Source: [Scytonema hofmanni] UTEX 2349
Lineage (GTDB): Bacteria; Cyanobacteriota; Cyanobacteriia; Cyanobacteriales; Nostocaceae
Reading direction: 5' to 3'
Length of the DNA stretch: 64,000 bases
Assembly: GCF_000582685.1 (NCBI RefSeq)
Contig: NZ_KK073768.1
Coordinates: 3,013,712-3,077,711, forward strand
Shown piece by piece: positions 51,523-60,606 of this stretch. Numbering within the stretch: position 1 is the first letter of the stretch; every line of letters starts with the position of its first letter. Under the pieces are notes generated by a model. That model saw nothing but the letters and a program-made list of their open reading frames with translations. It searched no databases and had not been told where the DNA came from. The position numbers were made by a program, and so were the translations under genes.

Positions 51523-51987
51523 TTACAACGCATGTGTCACACATACGCGAAACCTCAGACAATATCTTTCTTCAGCATACAAGCTTCGCAACGTCTGTAT
51601 AACTTTTTGTGACAAAGCAAACTTGATAATAGCAATTAATTGCCCCCATCGTTTTAGTTCTTCTAAGGCGTTACTTTGCCCAAATTTTTTTGCGTAAAAC
51701 TTGCACCAATAATCGGGAACGTGATTAGTTTTTAGCTTACGCCAACGCTTGCGCCAAGCCAGAAAATCTTTTACAGTAGGAGGTGCAGCTCCTAAAATTG
51801 GAGGGATCTCAGCGTAACTGACAAATCTACTCATGCCGTCAGCCACCACCAAAATCATATATCTCCACAAGCGGATTTCTCTAATTTTACCAGCATCGAT
51901 ATTGAGAAGCAGAGCGATCGCCTCAACTGTCACGAATCTAGATAAATGATTAACTTCCTTTGACTCTTGCTTAATTATTGTTATCAT
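51523..51987 (-). CDS. Hypothetical protein
   Basis: The 154-residue protein contains VTVEAIALLLNIDAGKIREIRLW (helix-turn-helix-like), then SYAEIPPILGAAPPTVKDFLAW and a basic stretch RKRWRKLK. DNA binding is possible but no family is recognised. It faces the next HTH gene divergently. Confidence 0.55.
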   Translation of the reverse strand: MITIIKQESKEVNHLSRFVTVEAIALLLNIDAGKIREIRLWRYMILVVADGMSRFVSYAEIPPILGAAPPTVKDFLAWRKRWRKLKTNHVPDYWCKFYAKKFGQSNALEELKRWGQLIAIIKFALSQKVIQTLRSLYAEERYCLRFRVCVTHAL

Positions 51988-52096
51988 GAAATTAGATTTA
52001 ATGTTATTCAGGCGATCGCTTGACGAGCAAAACTTCTCAGGCGATCGCCTTTTGTTATTTTTATATTAAAAGGCACATACATACCTTTTGTCAAGC

Positions 52097-52309
52097 ATGG
52101 GATTGGTGAAGTTGCGGATAAAAGAGTATGCCGCAGAAAAAGGTTGGACTCTAAAGGAAGTTTCCGATCGCTCCGGGGTAGGTTACAGTGCAATAAAGGT
52201 TTATGCACGTTCTCCGGGATTGGCAACAGTTGACGTTACTGCCCTACACAAATTGGCGCGGACATTTGACGTGTTGATTGAAGATTTATACGAAATTGTG
52301 CAAGAGTAG
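52097..52309 (+). CDS. Small XRE/Cro-type HTH regulator
   Basis: From the ATG at 52097 this gives 70 residues (TTG at 52088 possible). The sequence KEYAAEKGWTLKEVSDRSGV, then GYSAIKVYARSPGLATVDV and ALHKLARTFDVLIEDLYEI, is a minimal Cro/C1-type domain without any other module. It lies 137 bp upstream of pdhB and might regulate its divergent neighbour. Confidence 0.8.
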   Translation: MGLVKLRIKEYAAEKGWTLKEVSDRSGVGYSAIKVYARSPGLATVDVTALHKLARTFDVLIEDLYEIVQE

Positions 52310-52446
52310 TAAAGGTAATTGCGATCTTTACGGGTGCTAAGGGACTTGATAGTTTGCGCTTTCTTATTCAAGTAGTGCGATCGCTAACTGTATTTTTTCC
52401 TGTAGCGCGATAAGATTCAAAACAAGAATTGTATTAAAGTATTTAA

Positions 52447-53430
52447 ATGGCAGAAACTTTATTCTTCAACGCCCTACGAGAAGCCATTGACGAAGAAATG
52501 GCACGCGATCAGAGCGTATTCGTTCTCGGTGAAGACGTAGGACATTATGGCGGGTCTTACAAAGTTACCAAAGACTTATATCAAAAATACGGTGAGCTGC
52601 GAATTCTCGACACCCCCATTGCCGAAAACAGCTTTACTGGAATGGCAGTAGGGGCAGCGATGACCGGCTTAAGACCGATAATCGAAGGCATGAACATGGG
52701 CTTTTTGCTGCTTGCCTTTAACCAAATATCTAATAACGCCGGGATGTTACGCTATACTTCCGGTGGAAACTTTAAAATACCAATGGTAATTCGCGGTCCG
52801 GGAGGGGTAGGACGGCAACTAGGAGCAGAACATTCCCAACGATTAGAAACATACTTTCAAGCTGTTCCTGGCTTAAAAATTGTTACCTGCTCTACACCTT
52901 ACAACGCCAAAGGATTGCTGAAATCAGCGATCCGCGATGATAACCCCGTATTATTCTTTGAACACGTTCTGCTTTACAACTTAAAAGAAGACCTGCCACA
53001 AGAAGAATATTTACTGCCATTAGATAAAGCAGAAGTTGTGCGTACTGGGAAAGACGTGACAATTATCACTTATTCACGGATGCGGTATCATGTAGCCCAA
53101 GCAGTCAAAGTTCTGGAAAAACAAGGTTATGACCCAGAAGTAATTGACTTGATATCCTTGAAACCGCTGGATATGGATACTATCGGTGAATCAGTGCGGA
53201 AAACTCATCGCGTGATCATTGTCGAAGAAGCGATGCGAACTGGTGGTATAGCTGCCGAATTAATTGCTTGTATTAACGATCGCCTGTTTGATGAATTAGA
53301 TGCGCCAGTCTTGCGGCTTTCTTCCCAAGATATTCCCACACCTTACAATGGCAATTTAGAGCGCTTAACAATTGTTCAACCAGAGCAAATAGTCGAAGCT
53401 GTAGAAAAAATGATAGCTTTGCGAGTTTAG
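52447..53430 (+). CDS. pdhB: Pyruvate dehydrogenase E1 component, beta subunit
   Basis: The 327-residue subunit starts MAETLFFNALREAIDEEMAR and contains GEDVGHYGGSYKVTKDL, DTPIAENSFTGMAVGAAMTG, RGPGGVGRQLGAEHSQRLE and EEAMRTGGIAAELI, all typical of E1 beta. With the alpha subunit it decarboxylates pyruvate using thiamine diphosphate. secD and secF follow, a gene order common in cyanobacteria. Confidence 0.95.
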   Translation: MAETLFFNALREAIDEEMARDQSVFVLGEDVGHYGGSYKVTKDLYQKYGELRILDTPIAENSFTGMAVGAAMTGLRPIIEGMNMGFLLLAFNQISNNAGMLRYTSGGNFKIPMVIRGPGGVGRQLGAEHSQRLETYFQAVPGLKIVTCSTPYNAKGLLKSAIRDDNPVLFFEHVLLYNLKEDLPQEEYLLPLDKAEVVRTGKDVTIITYSRMRYHVAQAVKVLEKQGYDPEVIDLISLKPLDMDTIGESVRKTHRVIIVEEAMRTGGIAAELIACINDRLFDELDAPVLRLSSQDIPTPYNGNLERLTIVQPEQIVEAVEKMIALRV

Positions 53431-53434
53431 AACT

Positions 53435-53575
53435 GGGGACTGGGGACTGGGGAATTTCATGAGGGGAAAAGGTTAAAGGGCAAAGGGTAAAGTAAGAAAA
53501 GTTTTTCCCTTTTCCCCTTCCCCTTTCCCCCTTTCCCCTTCATGCTGCCCAATGCCCAATGCCGAATGCCCCAGT
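53435..53575. repeat. G-rich/C-rich low-complexity repeats
   Basis: ACTGGGG units are followed by CCCCTTTCCCC and ATGCCCA units between pdhB and secD. No gene is present. Confidence 0.75.
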
Positions 53576-53633
53576 CCCTTCATAAGTCGTTAAAATAGCG
53601 CTATCATAGCCTTTGTCAGTTGCGAGTTATGGT

Positions 53634-55046
53634 ATGCAAAGACAGCGATCGCTATTAGCCTTGATTTTAGTTATGGTAATTGCCGCGATTACGGTGATTG
53701 CAACAATTCCGATTCCGCTAGGACTGGATTTACGCGGAGGTTCACAGCTAACAATTCAGGTGAAACCAACAGCGGAGATTAAGCAAATCACCGAACGCGA
53801 ATTGGAAGCTGTGAAAAAAGTAGTTGAAGGACGCATCAACGGACTTGGTGTTTCTGAACCGCTAATTCAAACGGTGGGTTCAGACAAAATTTTAGTGCAA
53901 CTACCGGGAGTTAACGACCCAGAACAAGCAGAACGAGTTTTGGGAGGTACTGCACAGCTAGAATTTCGTCTGCAAAAAGCCGGTACAGAAACTCAATTGT
54001 TTGCTTTTCAAAGATCGAAAGAGGAATTGAAGGCTAAACAGCAGGAATTGATCAAAACTAAAGACGCAGCCGCAATTGCGAAAAATAAAGAAGAATTAAA
54101 AAATAATAATCAAGCGATCGCTGAATTATTTGAAAGTACTAACCCGCCTTTAACTGGTAAATTTCTCAAAGATGCCTATGGTGAACCGACTCAAAGCGAC
54201 AACTGGAATGTTGCCATTCGCTTTGATACTAAGGGTGGGGAATTATTTGCCCAACTGACAAAAAGCCTCGCCGGTACTGGTCGCAGTATTGGTATATTTT
54301 TGGATAATGAAGCGATTAGCACTCCTAGCGTCGGTCCAGAATTTGCTGCCGCAGGCATTGTCGGTGGTTCTGCTGTAATTACAGGTAGATTTACCACAGA
54401 AGAAGCGAACGATTTAGGTGTACAATTACGCGGTGGTGCATTACCGGTACCAGTAGAAATCGCTGAAAGACGCACAGTCGGTGCAACCTTGGGTAAAGAC
54501 AGTATTCAACGCAGTATTTATGCTGGCATCGGTGGTCTGAGTTTAGTATTAATTTTTATGGTGGTGTACTATCGACTACCAGGATTAATTGCTGATATAG
54601 CCTTAGTAATCTACTCTTTGCTAACTTGGGCTTCCTTTGCTTTATTAGGTATCACTCTCACACTGCCCGGTATCGCCGGATTTATTCTCAGTATTGGGAT
54701 GGCTGTTGATGCTAACGTACTAATTTTTGAACGCACGCGGGAAGAATTACAATCAGGTAAAAAGTTGTATCGTTCTGTAGAATCTGGTTTTTACCGAGCA
54801 TTTTCTAGTATTTTAGATAGTAATGTGACGACATGGATTGCTTGTGCTGCTTTGTTCTGGCTGGGGTCTGGGTTAGTTAAAGGCTTTGCCCTAACTTTGG
54901 CTTTGGGTGTAGCAGTTAGTATGTTTACAGCGATTACCTGTAGTCGGACACTTTTGTTTTTGGCAATTTCAATTCCTGCATTGAAGAAGCCAGAACTTTT
55001 TTCTCCTAACCTGCCAAGCTCGAATAAGGCAGAGGTAGCTCAATGA
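53634..55046 (+). CDS. secD: Protein translocase subunit SecD
   Basis: From the ATG at 53634 this gives 470 residues (TTG at 53613 possible). One N-terminal membrane helix precedes GLDLRGGSQLTIQV, the P1 domain has the INGLGVSEPLIQTVGSDKILVQLPG motif, and there is a Lys/Glu-rich insertion (KEELKAKQQELIKTKDAAAIAKNKEEL region). Five C-terminal membrane helices include GMAVDANVLIFERTREEL. SecDF uses the proton motive force to pull exported chains. It overlaps secF as ATGA. Confidence 0.95.
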   Translation: MQRQRSLLALILVMVIAAITVIATIPIPLGLDLRGGSQLTIQVKPTAEIKQITERELEAVKKVVEGRINGLGVSEPLIQTVGSDKILVQLPGVNDPEQAERVLGGTAQLEFRLQKAGTETQLFAFQRSKEELKAKQQELIKTKDAAAIAKNKEELKNNNQAIAELFESTNPPLTGKFLKDAYGEPTQSDNWNVAIRFDTKGGELFAQLTKSLAGTGRSIGIFLDNEAISTPSVGPEFAAAGIVGGSAVITGRFTTEEANDLGVQLRGGALPVPVEIAERRTVGATLGKDSIQRSIYAGIGGLSLVLIFMVVYYRLPGLIADIALVIYSLLTWASFALLGITLTLPGIAGFILSIGMAVDANVLIFERTREELQSGKKLYRSVESGFYRAFSSILDSNVTTWIACAALFWLGSGLVKGFALTLALGVAVSMFTAITCSRTLLFLAISIPALKKPELFSPNLPSSNKAEVAQ

Positions 55047-55993
55047 AACTTAGTATAAATAAATCGCGATCGCTTTGGTGGACTATTTCTTCTGCCATCA
55101 TCATCATTGGTATGATTTCGATGGTGATTTCTTGGCAAACTCCGGGAATCAAAGCACCACTGCGTCCCAGTTTGGATTTTATCGGTGGTACGCGCTTACA
55201 ATTTGAACGCGATTGTACAAAACCTGGTAATTGCGACAAACCAATTGATATTGCCACTGTTCGGGAAGTAGCCAAAGAACAGGGAATAGGCGATAGTAAC
55301 ATTCAACTTGCTGGTGAGAATGGGGTAACAATTCGCACAAAAGATTTAAATGTCGATCAACGCACCAAATTACAAAACGCCTTAAGTGAAAAAATCGGCG
55401 TTTTTGACCCGCAAAAAAATCAACTTGACTCCGTAGGTCCTACACTAGGACGAGAACTATTTACGTCTGGTTTATTAGCTCTGGTCGTCTCTTTTCTCGG
55501 CATCACCGTCTACATGAACTTCCGCTTTCAGTTAGACTATGCCATATTTGCGATTATTGCTTTGTTTCACGACATCTTGATTACAGTAGGGATGTTTTCA
55601 ATTTTTGGTTTGGTATTTGGCACTGAAGTTGATAGTCTCTTCATTGTCGCCTTGTTAACAATTACAGGTTTTTCGGTGAATGATACTGTAGTCATTTACG
55701 ATCGCATTCGCGAAACCGTCAAAACTAATCCGAATCGACCAATTAGCGATATTGTAGACGATGCAGTAAACCAAACTTTAACACGGTCAATTAACACAAC
55801 TTTAACCGTGTTGCTGACATTATTTTCTATCTTTTTCTTTGGTGGCGAAACTTTGCATAACTTCGCCCTAGCCTTGATTATTGGCTTTACAATGGGCGCT
55901 TATTCTAGTATATTCATCGCCAGTACTCTTTTAGCTTGGTGGCGAGAACGTACCGGTTCATCCACACCCACTACAGAACCAATGGATGCATAA
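55043..55993 (+). CDS. secF: Protein translocase subunit SecF
   Basis: The 316-residue partner of SecD has an N-terminal membrane helix, the FIGGTRLQFE motif, and five C-terminal membrane helices with TGFSVNDTVVIYDRIRET and TLTRSINTTLTVLLTLFSIFFFGG. The start overlaps the secD stop by four bases. The proteins form one export-assisting complex. Confidence 0.96.
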   Translation: MKLSINKSRSLWWTISSAIIIIGMISMVISWQTPGIKAPLRPSLDFIGGTRLQFERDCTKPGNCDKPIDIATVREVAKEQGIGDSNIQLAGENGVTIRTKDLNVDQRTKLQNALSEKIGVFDPQKNQLDSVGPTLGRELFTSGLLALVVSFLGITVYMNFRFQLDYAIFAIIALFHDILITVGMFSIFGLVFGTEVDSLFIVALLTITGFSVNDTVVIYDRIRETVKTNPNRPISDIVDDAVNQTLTRSINTTLTVLLTLFSIFFFGGETLHNFALALIIGFTMGAYSSIFIASTLLAWWRERTGSSTPTTEPMDA

Positions 55994-55995
55994 AG

Positions 55996-56090
55996 GTGAA
56001 AGTTAGTCAATAGTCAATAGTCAATAGTCAACAGTCAATAGTTATCCTTGTCCCCCCATCTCCCCCTCCCCCCCTCCTCCTCTCCCCCTA
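55996..56090. repeat. AGTCAAT heptamer array
   Basis: Five or so tandem AGTCAAT units are followed by C-rich CTCCCCC units, between secF and the next small gene. Confidence 0.75.
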
Positions 56091-56094
56091 GCCT

Positions 56095-56487
56095 ATGGAT
56101 CAATTTGAAAAACCGCCAATAACAGATGTATCTTTTGTTCTACAAGTAGAAAAGCTACATCGATTGACCGTATATGCTAGATGGTTGTTCTGCCTATTTT
56201 TGTGGCTTACACTTGCACCGATTTGCTTGTGGTCTTTGCGTGAAGAAATTGTTCTGTGGCGACAATATTTTACTTGGATAGCGGTACGATATGGACTTTT
56301 TTATCATCCATTCTCTACTATTGGTTTAGCTTTTTGTATCGGGATGACTGCTGCTGTTTTAGTTTGGCAAAGTCGGAATATCTTAATGGGTTTACCACCG
56401 CAGGAACAAGAACGTTTAGAAAAACAAGTTTGTCGGATACGTCAGCAAGGATCAAGTCATCCACTGTGGAAGTGGATTTGTCAATAA
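56095..56487 (+). CDS. Hypothetical two-helix membrane protein
   Basis: The 130-residue protein has a polar start, a hydrophobic segment WLFCLFLWLTLAPICLWSL, and a second one IGLAFCIGMTAAVLVW, with a basic C-terminus. No family is recognised, although it may belong to a cyanobacteria-specific group. It may be read from the secDF transcript. Confidence 0.7.
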   Translation: MDQFEKPPITDVSFVLQVEKLHRLTVYARWLFCLFLWLTLAPICLWSLREEIVLWRQYFTWIAVRYGLFYHPFSTIGLAFCIGMTAAVLVWQSRNILMGLPPQEQERLEKQVCRIRQQGSSHPLWKWICQ

Positions 56488-56667
56488 ATCTTGAAATATA
56501 AAATTTTAAAATACTTGGAATATATACAATACAGGCGATATATAGAAAAATCTGACTTCAAGATAACCAGTATAAATTGTTTTCAATCTTATATACTACT
56601 ATAGTTATCTTAAAAAACCTGATATCATGTCCATTTAATTAACAGTAACAAAAACGTTGCAACCGTC

Positions 56668-56698
56668 GTAGAGACGTTCCACCGGAACGTCTTTAGTT
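56668..56698. repeat. GTAGAGACG palindromic repeat
   Basis: GTAGAGACGTTCC and GGAACGTCTTT form a hairpin upstream of the GNAT gene; it belongs to the dispersed family. Confidence 0.65.
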
Positions 56699-56754
56699 CC
56701 ATGATAGGAGTTAACGATAGCAACAAATATACCGTTGAAATTAGGTGCGCTGCC

Positions 56755-57213
56755 ATGAATTATGCTGAAGTTCAATTTAGCGATCGCAAGTCGGAAATTG
56801 ACCTTTACCAACTCCAAGAGCTATTTAATATTGCTGCTTTCTGGGCAAAAAAGCGCAGTATAGAAGATATGGACATAGCCATTACTAACAGTCAGCCAGT
56901 AATTAGCGTCCGCAATCAAGAACGATTAATTGGCTTTGCTAGAGCAACTTCCGATGGTATTTATCGTGCCACAATTTGGGATGTTGTAATTCACCCAGAA
57001 TATCGCGGTACTGGACTGGGAAGCAAACTGGTAGAAACGGTTTTGAGTCATCCGCACATGCACAGAGTTGAGCGCGTGTATTTGATGACAACACACCAAC
57101 AGAAATTCTACAAAAAAATTGGTTTCCAGAGCAATTCTAGCACCACAATGGTGTTATACAATCAACCTAAGCTTAATTTGCCGACTCCAGAAATCCAGCT
57201 TCAGGAATCATAA
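56755..57213 (+). CDS. GNAT N-acetyltransferase (first paralogue)
   Basis: From the ATG at 56755 this gives 152 residues (ATG at 56701 possible). The acetyl-CoA site is PEYRGTGLGSKLVE (Q/R-x-x-G-x-G), preceded by LIGFARATSDGIYRATIWDVVIH. The latter is nearly the same as the matching part of the GNAT protein at 63145-63696. Its substrate-binding N-terminus differs. The 3' end overlaps the convergent kinase gene by 41 bases. Confidence 0.85.
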   Translation: MNYAEVQFSDRKSEIDLYQLQELFNIAAFWAKKRSIEDMDIAITNSQPVISVRNQERLIGFARATSDGIYRATIWDVVIHPEYRGTGLGSKLVETVLSHPHMHRVERVYLMTTHQQKFYKKIGFQSNSSTTMVLYNQPKLNLPTPEIQLQES

Positions 57214-58093
57214 GGGGGATAGAAACTTGTAGCCTGCTATAATGCTCATTTGGTTCATTCCTAACAGAAGAAACAATTTCTAACTTTCCCCCCATAACTT
57301 CCAACAAAGTTTGATTTAGTAATAGCCTCATTCCTGGCGAAAAAGGAGCATTTTCCTTGTCAGTATCACGCAGTTTATATTCAGATTTAATTAAATCTAT
57401 TGGCTCACTTGTAGGGATAGCACTAGTTGGTAGATCCAAGTAAACATGAATAAATTTACTTGTAGGTGAAAAAGCAGTTGAAATAGAAATACTGCCTTCC
57501 TCCATGTGAGTAATCGAAGTATCTACTAAATTTAGCAATACTTGCCTTAACCAACGGGGATCTGCCAAAACATAAATTTCTGGATCAAGTGGCAAAAGTT
57601 GCAAGGTTAAATTGCGATTTGCCGCCAGCATATAAGTTAAGCTATGAACTTCCTGCAAAACTTCCGCTAAAGATTGGGGCTGAATATCTAATTTGTTGCT
57701 ACCATATTCTGTCCTGGAGACTTTGAGAATTTCATCAATTAACTTAAGTAACTTTAGCGCTCGTTCGTGAGCTTGGGCGATAAATTCTCGTTCCTCCGCC
57801 GCATCTTCACATAAATCTGACAAAATTAACTGATGTAAACCAATTAAACCATTAAGAGGCGATCGCAATTCATGGGTAGTCCGTGCTAAAAATCCCGCTT
57901 TAAACTGGCTCATTTCCCTTGCCATTTGATACGCGAGCATTAGACGCTTCATTTCTTGCTCAAGTGCTGATATATGCTGCTTCTCAAGCACTACAGATGG
58001 GCTAGAGGACGTTTGGCGTCGTGCAAATAACGCACTCAAACTCAGCCCCAATGCTATTCCCACTCCCAAATATACCCAGTTACTCCAATCCAT
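57173..58093 (-). CDS. Membrane-anchored histidine kinase homologue, degenerate ATP site
   Basis: The 306-residue protein has one N-terminal membrane helix (WVYLGVGIALGLSLSALFA), a coiled coil, and an H box with His74 in TTHELRSPLNGLIG. In the catalytic domain the N box reads LLNLVDTSITHM where the essential Asn-Ala pair is expected, and no clear D-x-G-x-G is seen. It may be a signalling pseudokinase or a phosphotransfer partner. No response regulator is adjacent. It converges on the GNAT gene. Confidence 0.75.
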   Translation of the reverse strand: MDWSNWVYLGVGIALGLSLSALFARRQTSSSPSVVLEKQHISALEQEMKRLMLAYQMAREMSQFKAGFLARTTHELRSPLNGLIGLHQLILSDLCEDAAEEREFIAQAHERALKLLKLIDEILKVSRTEYGSNKLDIQPQSLAEVLQEVHSLTYMLAANRNLTLQLLPLDPEIYVLADPRWLRQVLLNLVDTSITHMEEGSISISTAFSPTSKFIHVYLDLPTSAIPTSEPIDLIKSEYKLRDTDKENAPFSPGMRLLLNQTLLEVMGGKLEIVSSVRNEPNEHYSRLQVSIPLMIPEAGFLESAN

Positions 58094-58208
58094 AAATTTG
58101 GCAATATCAAATTATTAATTAACCATCAAGAAAAGCGAAGTAAAATTCCCAAGTTTTTAATCCGCAAATCCTAAGCTGTAGGTAAAGATTTTTCTGTTTT
58201 GTGATTTA

Positions 58209-58426
58209 CAGGACTTACGCACGGACTACGTATTTTCGTCCCAATCGACGCTTTGGTTGCACCTATCTGATGTTAAATTCCTTATCATTAATACTACCCC
58301 GTCCCAATTGACGTTCGCGTAGCGTCGTCCACAGGAGAAGGAAGCAATTTTATGGACTCTGATATACCACAAGAGAACCCAACTTGGTATAAGTTTTGTT
58401 TTCTGGTAACAAGTGCGTAAGTCCTA
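58209..58426. mobile_element. Miniature element with GGACTTACGCAC ends
   Basis: A 214-bp sequence (58211-58424) has perfect 12-bp ends GGACTTACGCAC / GTGCGTAAGTCC. The right flank is TA but the left is CA, so one side of the TA duplication has mutated. It belongs to the family at 37611-37700. Confidence 0.75.
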
Positions 58427-58624
58427 ATTTATTTGAAATTTGAAAAAAAATCAGCAGTTTTTATATTGAGCATACTCCTTGATTTTGACTTCCTTGGGGA
58501 AATTCTAACTTCCCATTACCAAAATTTAGCCCAAAGATATCAGATAAGTCAGAATTCAGGAGTCAGAATAATTTCCAGTAAAAAAATATACTAAAAATTC
58601 TTTTCAATTAAGCCCCAAATACTC

Positions 58625-58657
58625 GTAGAGACGTAGCACTTCCTAGTCTATACACGC
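58625..58657. repeat. Degraded GTAGAGACG repeat
   Basis: GTAGAGACGTAGCACTTCC retains the left arm while the right arm is mutated. No gene is seen in the remaining part of 58427-58689. Confidence 0.5.
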
Positions 58658-58689
58658 ATACCATTTTTTACCACAATTCCTTAATTGGC

Positions 58690-59283
58690 TTATAACTCTA
58701 ACTTCACTGCACCTTGTCGCAAAATTTGCCAATTGTTGCCAGTCCATTTAACAACAGTCGAAGGTACACCGATTCCTGGTATTTCTCCCTGGCATTCTGT
58801 TTCTGCTAAAGTCAGAACATCGGGAAACTGAGCCGCAATTTCTGTTATTGTCTGCAAAGCAGGTTGACCTGACATATTAGCGCTTGTAGTGGCAAGGGGA
58901 CCTGTTTGCGCCAAAATATTTTGAGCGATCGCACTCTTGGGCACTCGTATCCCAATTGTCATCGAGTCTGTAGGATTCATTTCTTTTGGCATACATTCTG
59001 ACGCCGGTAACACCAATGTCAACGCTCCCGGCAAATACTTATTCATAACTGAGCGCCAAATTTTATACTCTTCATCACTACCTACAACATAAGACCACAA
59101 ATCTTCTGCATCTGCTGCCATCAAAATCAACGGTTTATCTTGGCTGCGTTGCTTCGCTGCAAAAATTAATTCTGCTTTTTCTGGTAGCGCTGCAAGTGCG
59201 GGAACAGTATCTGTAGGAAAGCTGACTAAAAAACCAGCACGAGCACCAGCAATCAGGTTTACTAAAGAAACTTGTGTCATCAT
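58690..59283 (-). CDS. tsaC: YrdC/Sua5-family threonylcarbamoyl-AMP synthase
   Basis: From the ATG at 59283 (AAGG about 8 bases upstream) this gives 197 residues. Motifs are GFLVSFPTDTVPALAA, KQRSQDKPLIL, the KYLPGALTLVLPA segment, and PLATTSANMSGQP. It makes threonylcarbamoyl-AMP for the t6A37 modification of ANN-decoding tRNAs. It is a single-domain form without the Sua5 C-terminal domain. Confidence 0.9.
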   Translation of the reverse strand: MMTQVSLVNLIAGARAGFLVSFPTDTVPALAALPEKAELIFAAKQRSQDKPLILMAADAEDLWSYVVGSDEEYKIWRSVMNKYLPGALTLVLPASECMPKEMNPTDSMTIGIRVPKSAIAQNILAQTGPLATTSANMSGQPALQTITEIAAQFPDVLTLAETECQGEIPGIGVPSTVVKWTGNNWQILRQGAVKLEL

Positions 59284-59431
59284 ATTAACCTTACATTTCG
59301 CAATTCTGCCGCGATGCACTAGAGCGAATTACATCCATCTCGATACTTTATACAAACAACACAATAATTACAGCCGTACAGTTATAAAATTTTTTGTAAA
59401 CTATTTTCTCTTACTAATTAAAACTGAATTT

Positions 59432-60568
59432 ATGTTGCTGTCCAGTAATATTTCTAAATATCCTTCTGTTGATCGGTTGGTTAAGCTTTGGGGAGAGCGT
59501 TATACAGTTGACGTATCTTCTTTATGCAAAAATCCCAAGTTCTATGGACAATTGATGAAAGCATCTTTGCCAGAAGCTCGAGCTTTAACCGCATCTAAAT
59601 TATGGAATAATGTAATACATCGAACAAAGAATCAAGCAGAAATACAGGTGAAAACCCTCTATCAATATATTCCTGAAATTATTGATTCTCAATTGGGGCA
59701 GCGAATAAATCAAGCTGCCGGACAAGTGTATGAAAAAGTACTGGAAATGTATCAACAGCAATCTGGTGTGATTGTCACTCCTATGACCAGACAAATCACA
59801 ACAGAAAATGTTTATAACCAGGTTTCTCTTTTATTATCGGCGATACCAGATATAGAAGAGCTGGCAAATGATCTAGAACCATTGTTACTGAAATATCAAG
59901 ACCAACACATAACGGCAAATGATTGGCGCGTTGTTGGCTTTCTAACCACACTGTTCAATTTCAGTAATAAGTTACTTATCAATCAATTGACACCAGTAGA
60001 GAAAATTCTACTGTGTTCCTACTTCAAGTTTGTTGAAGAAGAAGTCGCTCTTCCCTGGCGCCGAGTTTGTGCAGCAGCAGCTAAACATGAAGTAGGTTCT
60101 CCAGCCTTAACTTTAGTTGAGCAAATGTTGCCTATGGCTCATGAGATTAGTTCAACAGTTTACTGCCGACTTTTACAATTATTTCCCGATCATCATAGCC
60201 TAAGAGGTGGATTGAGCAAGCCAGATGTAGCACACTCTTGTCTTCGGGACTTAGATATGTTCCAGGCTTACTTATGGCTTAGTGTGCTAGAGGAAAGTAT
60301 AAAACCTGTGGAAGAGGAACTTGTGCCTCTATGTGTGATGGTCATGCCGACTGTGGGAGTGAAATGGGAAATGATCGATAAATGGAAACAACTATTAATT
60401 GATGAAATAGAAAGCTATGTACAGCCCGAAGAAAAGCACCTTTTGCTGAATTACACTCAAGGTATGGAGCAAGCATTCTTTGAAGCACGTAACCAGCTCA
60501 GTGACTCAGGTAAGATAGTAAAATTTAGCTACATAAGGGAAAATTTGAGTTTTGACGTCAACTCTTAA
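59432..60568 (+). CDS. Large hypothetical helical protein
   Basis: The 378-residue protein is predicted mostly helical and soluble. It opens SSNISKYPSVDRLVKLWGER and later has EEEVALPWRRVCAAAAKHEV. The pattern of HEISSTVYCRLLQLFPDHHS and the C-terminal MEQAFFEARNQLSDSG suggests a ligand-free scaffold or regulator. No known family is recognised; it may be cyanobacteria-specific. It converges on prmC. Confidence 0.65.
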   Translation: MLLSSNISKYPSVDRLVKLWGERYTVDVSSLCKNPKFYGQLMKASLPEARALTASKLWNNVIHRTKNQAEIQVKTLYQYIPEIIDSQLGQRINQAAGQVYEKVLEMYQQQSGVIVTPMTRQITTENVYNQVSLLLSAIPDIEELANDLEPLLLKYQDQHITANDWRVVGFLTTLFNFSNKLLINQLTPVEKILLCSYFKFVEEEVALPWRRVCAAAAKHEVGSPALTLVEQMLPMAHEISSTVYCRLLQLFPDHHSLRGGLSKPDVAHSCLRDLDMFQAYLWLSVLEESIKPVEEELVPLCVMVMPTVGVKWEMIDKWKQLLIDEIESYVQPEEKHLLLNYTQGMEQAFFEARNQLSDSGKIVKFSYIRENLSFDVNS

Positions 60569-60606
60569 AATCCCAGGACTTTCGCAACCCTTTCTCACCG
60601 TGCATC

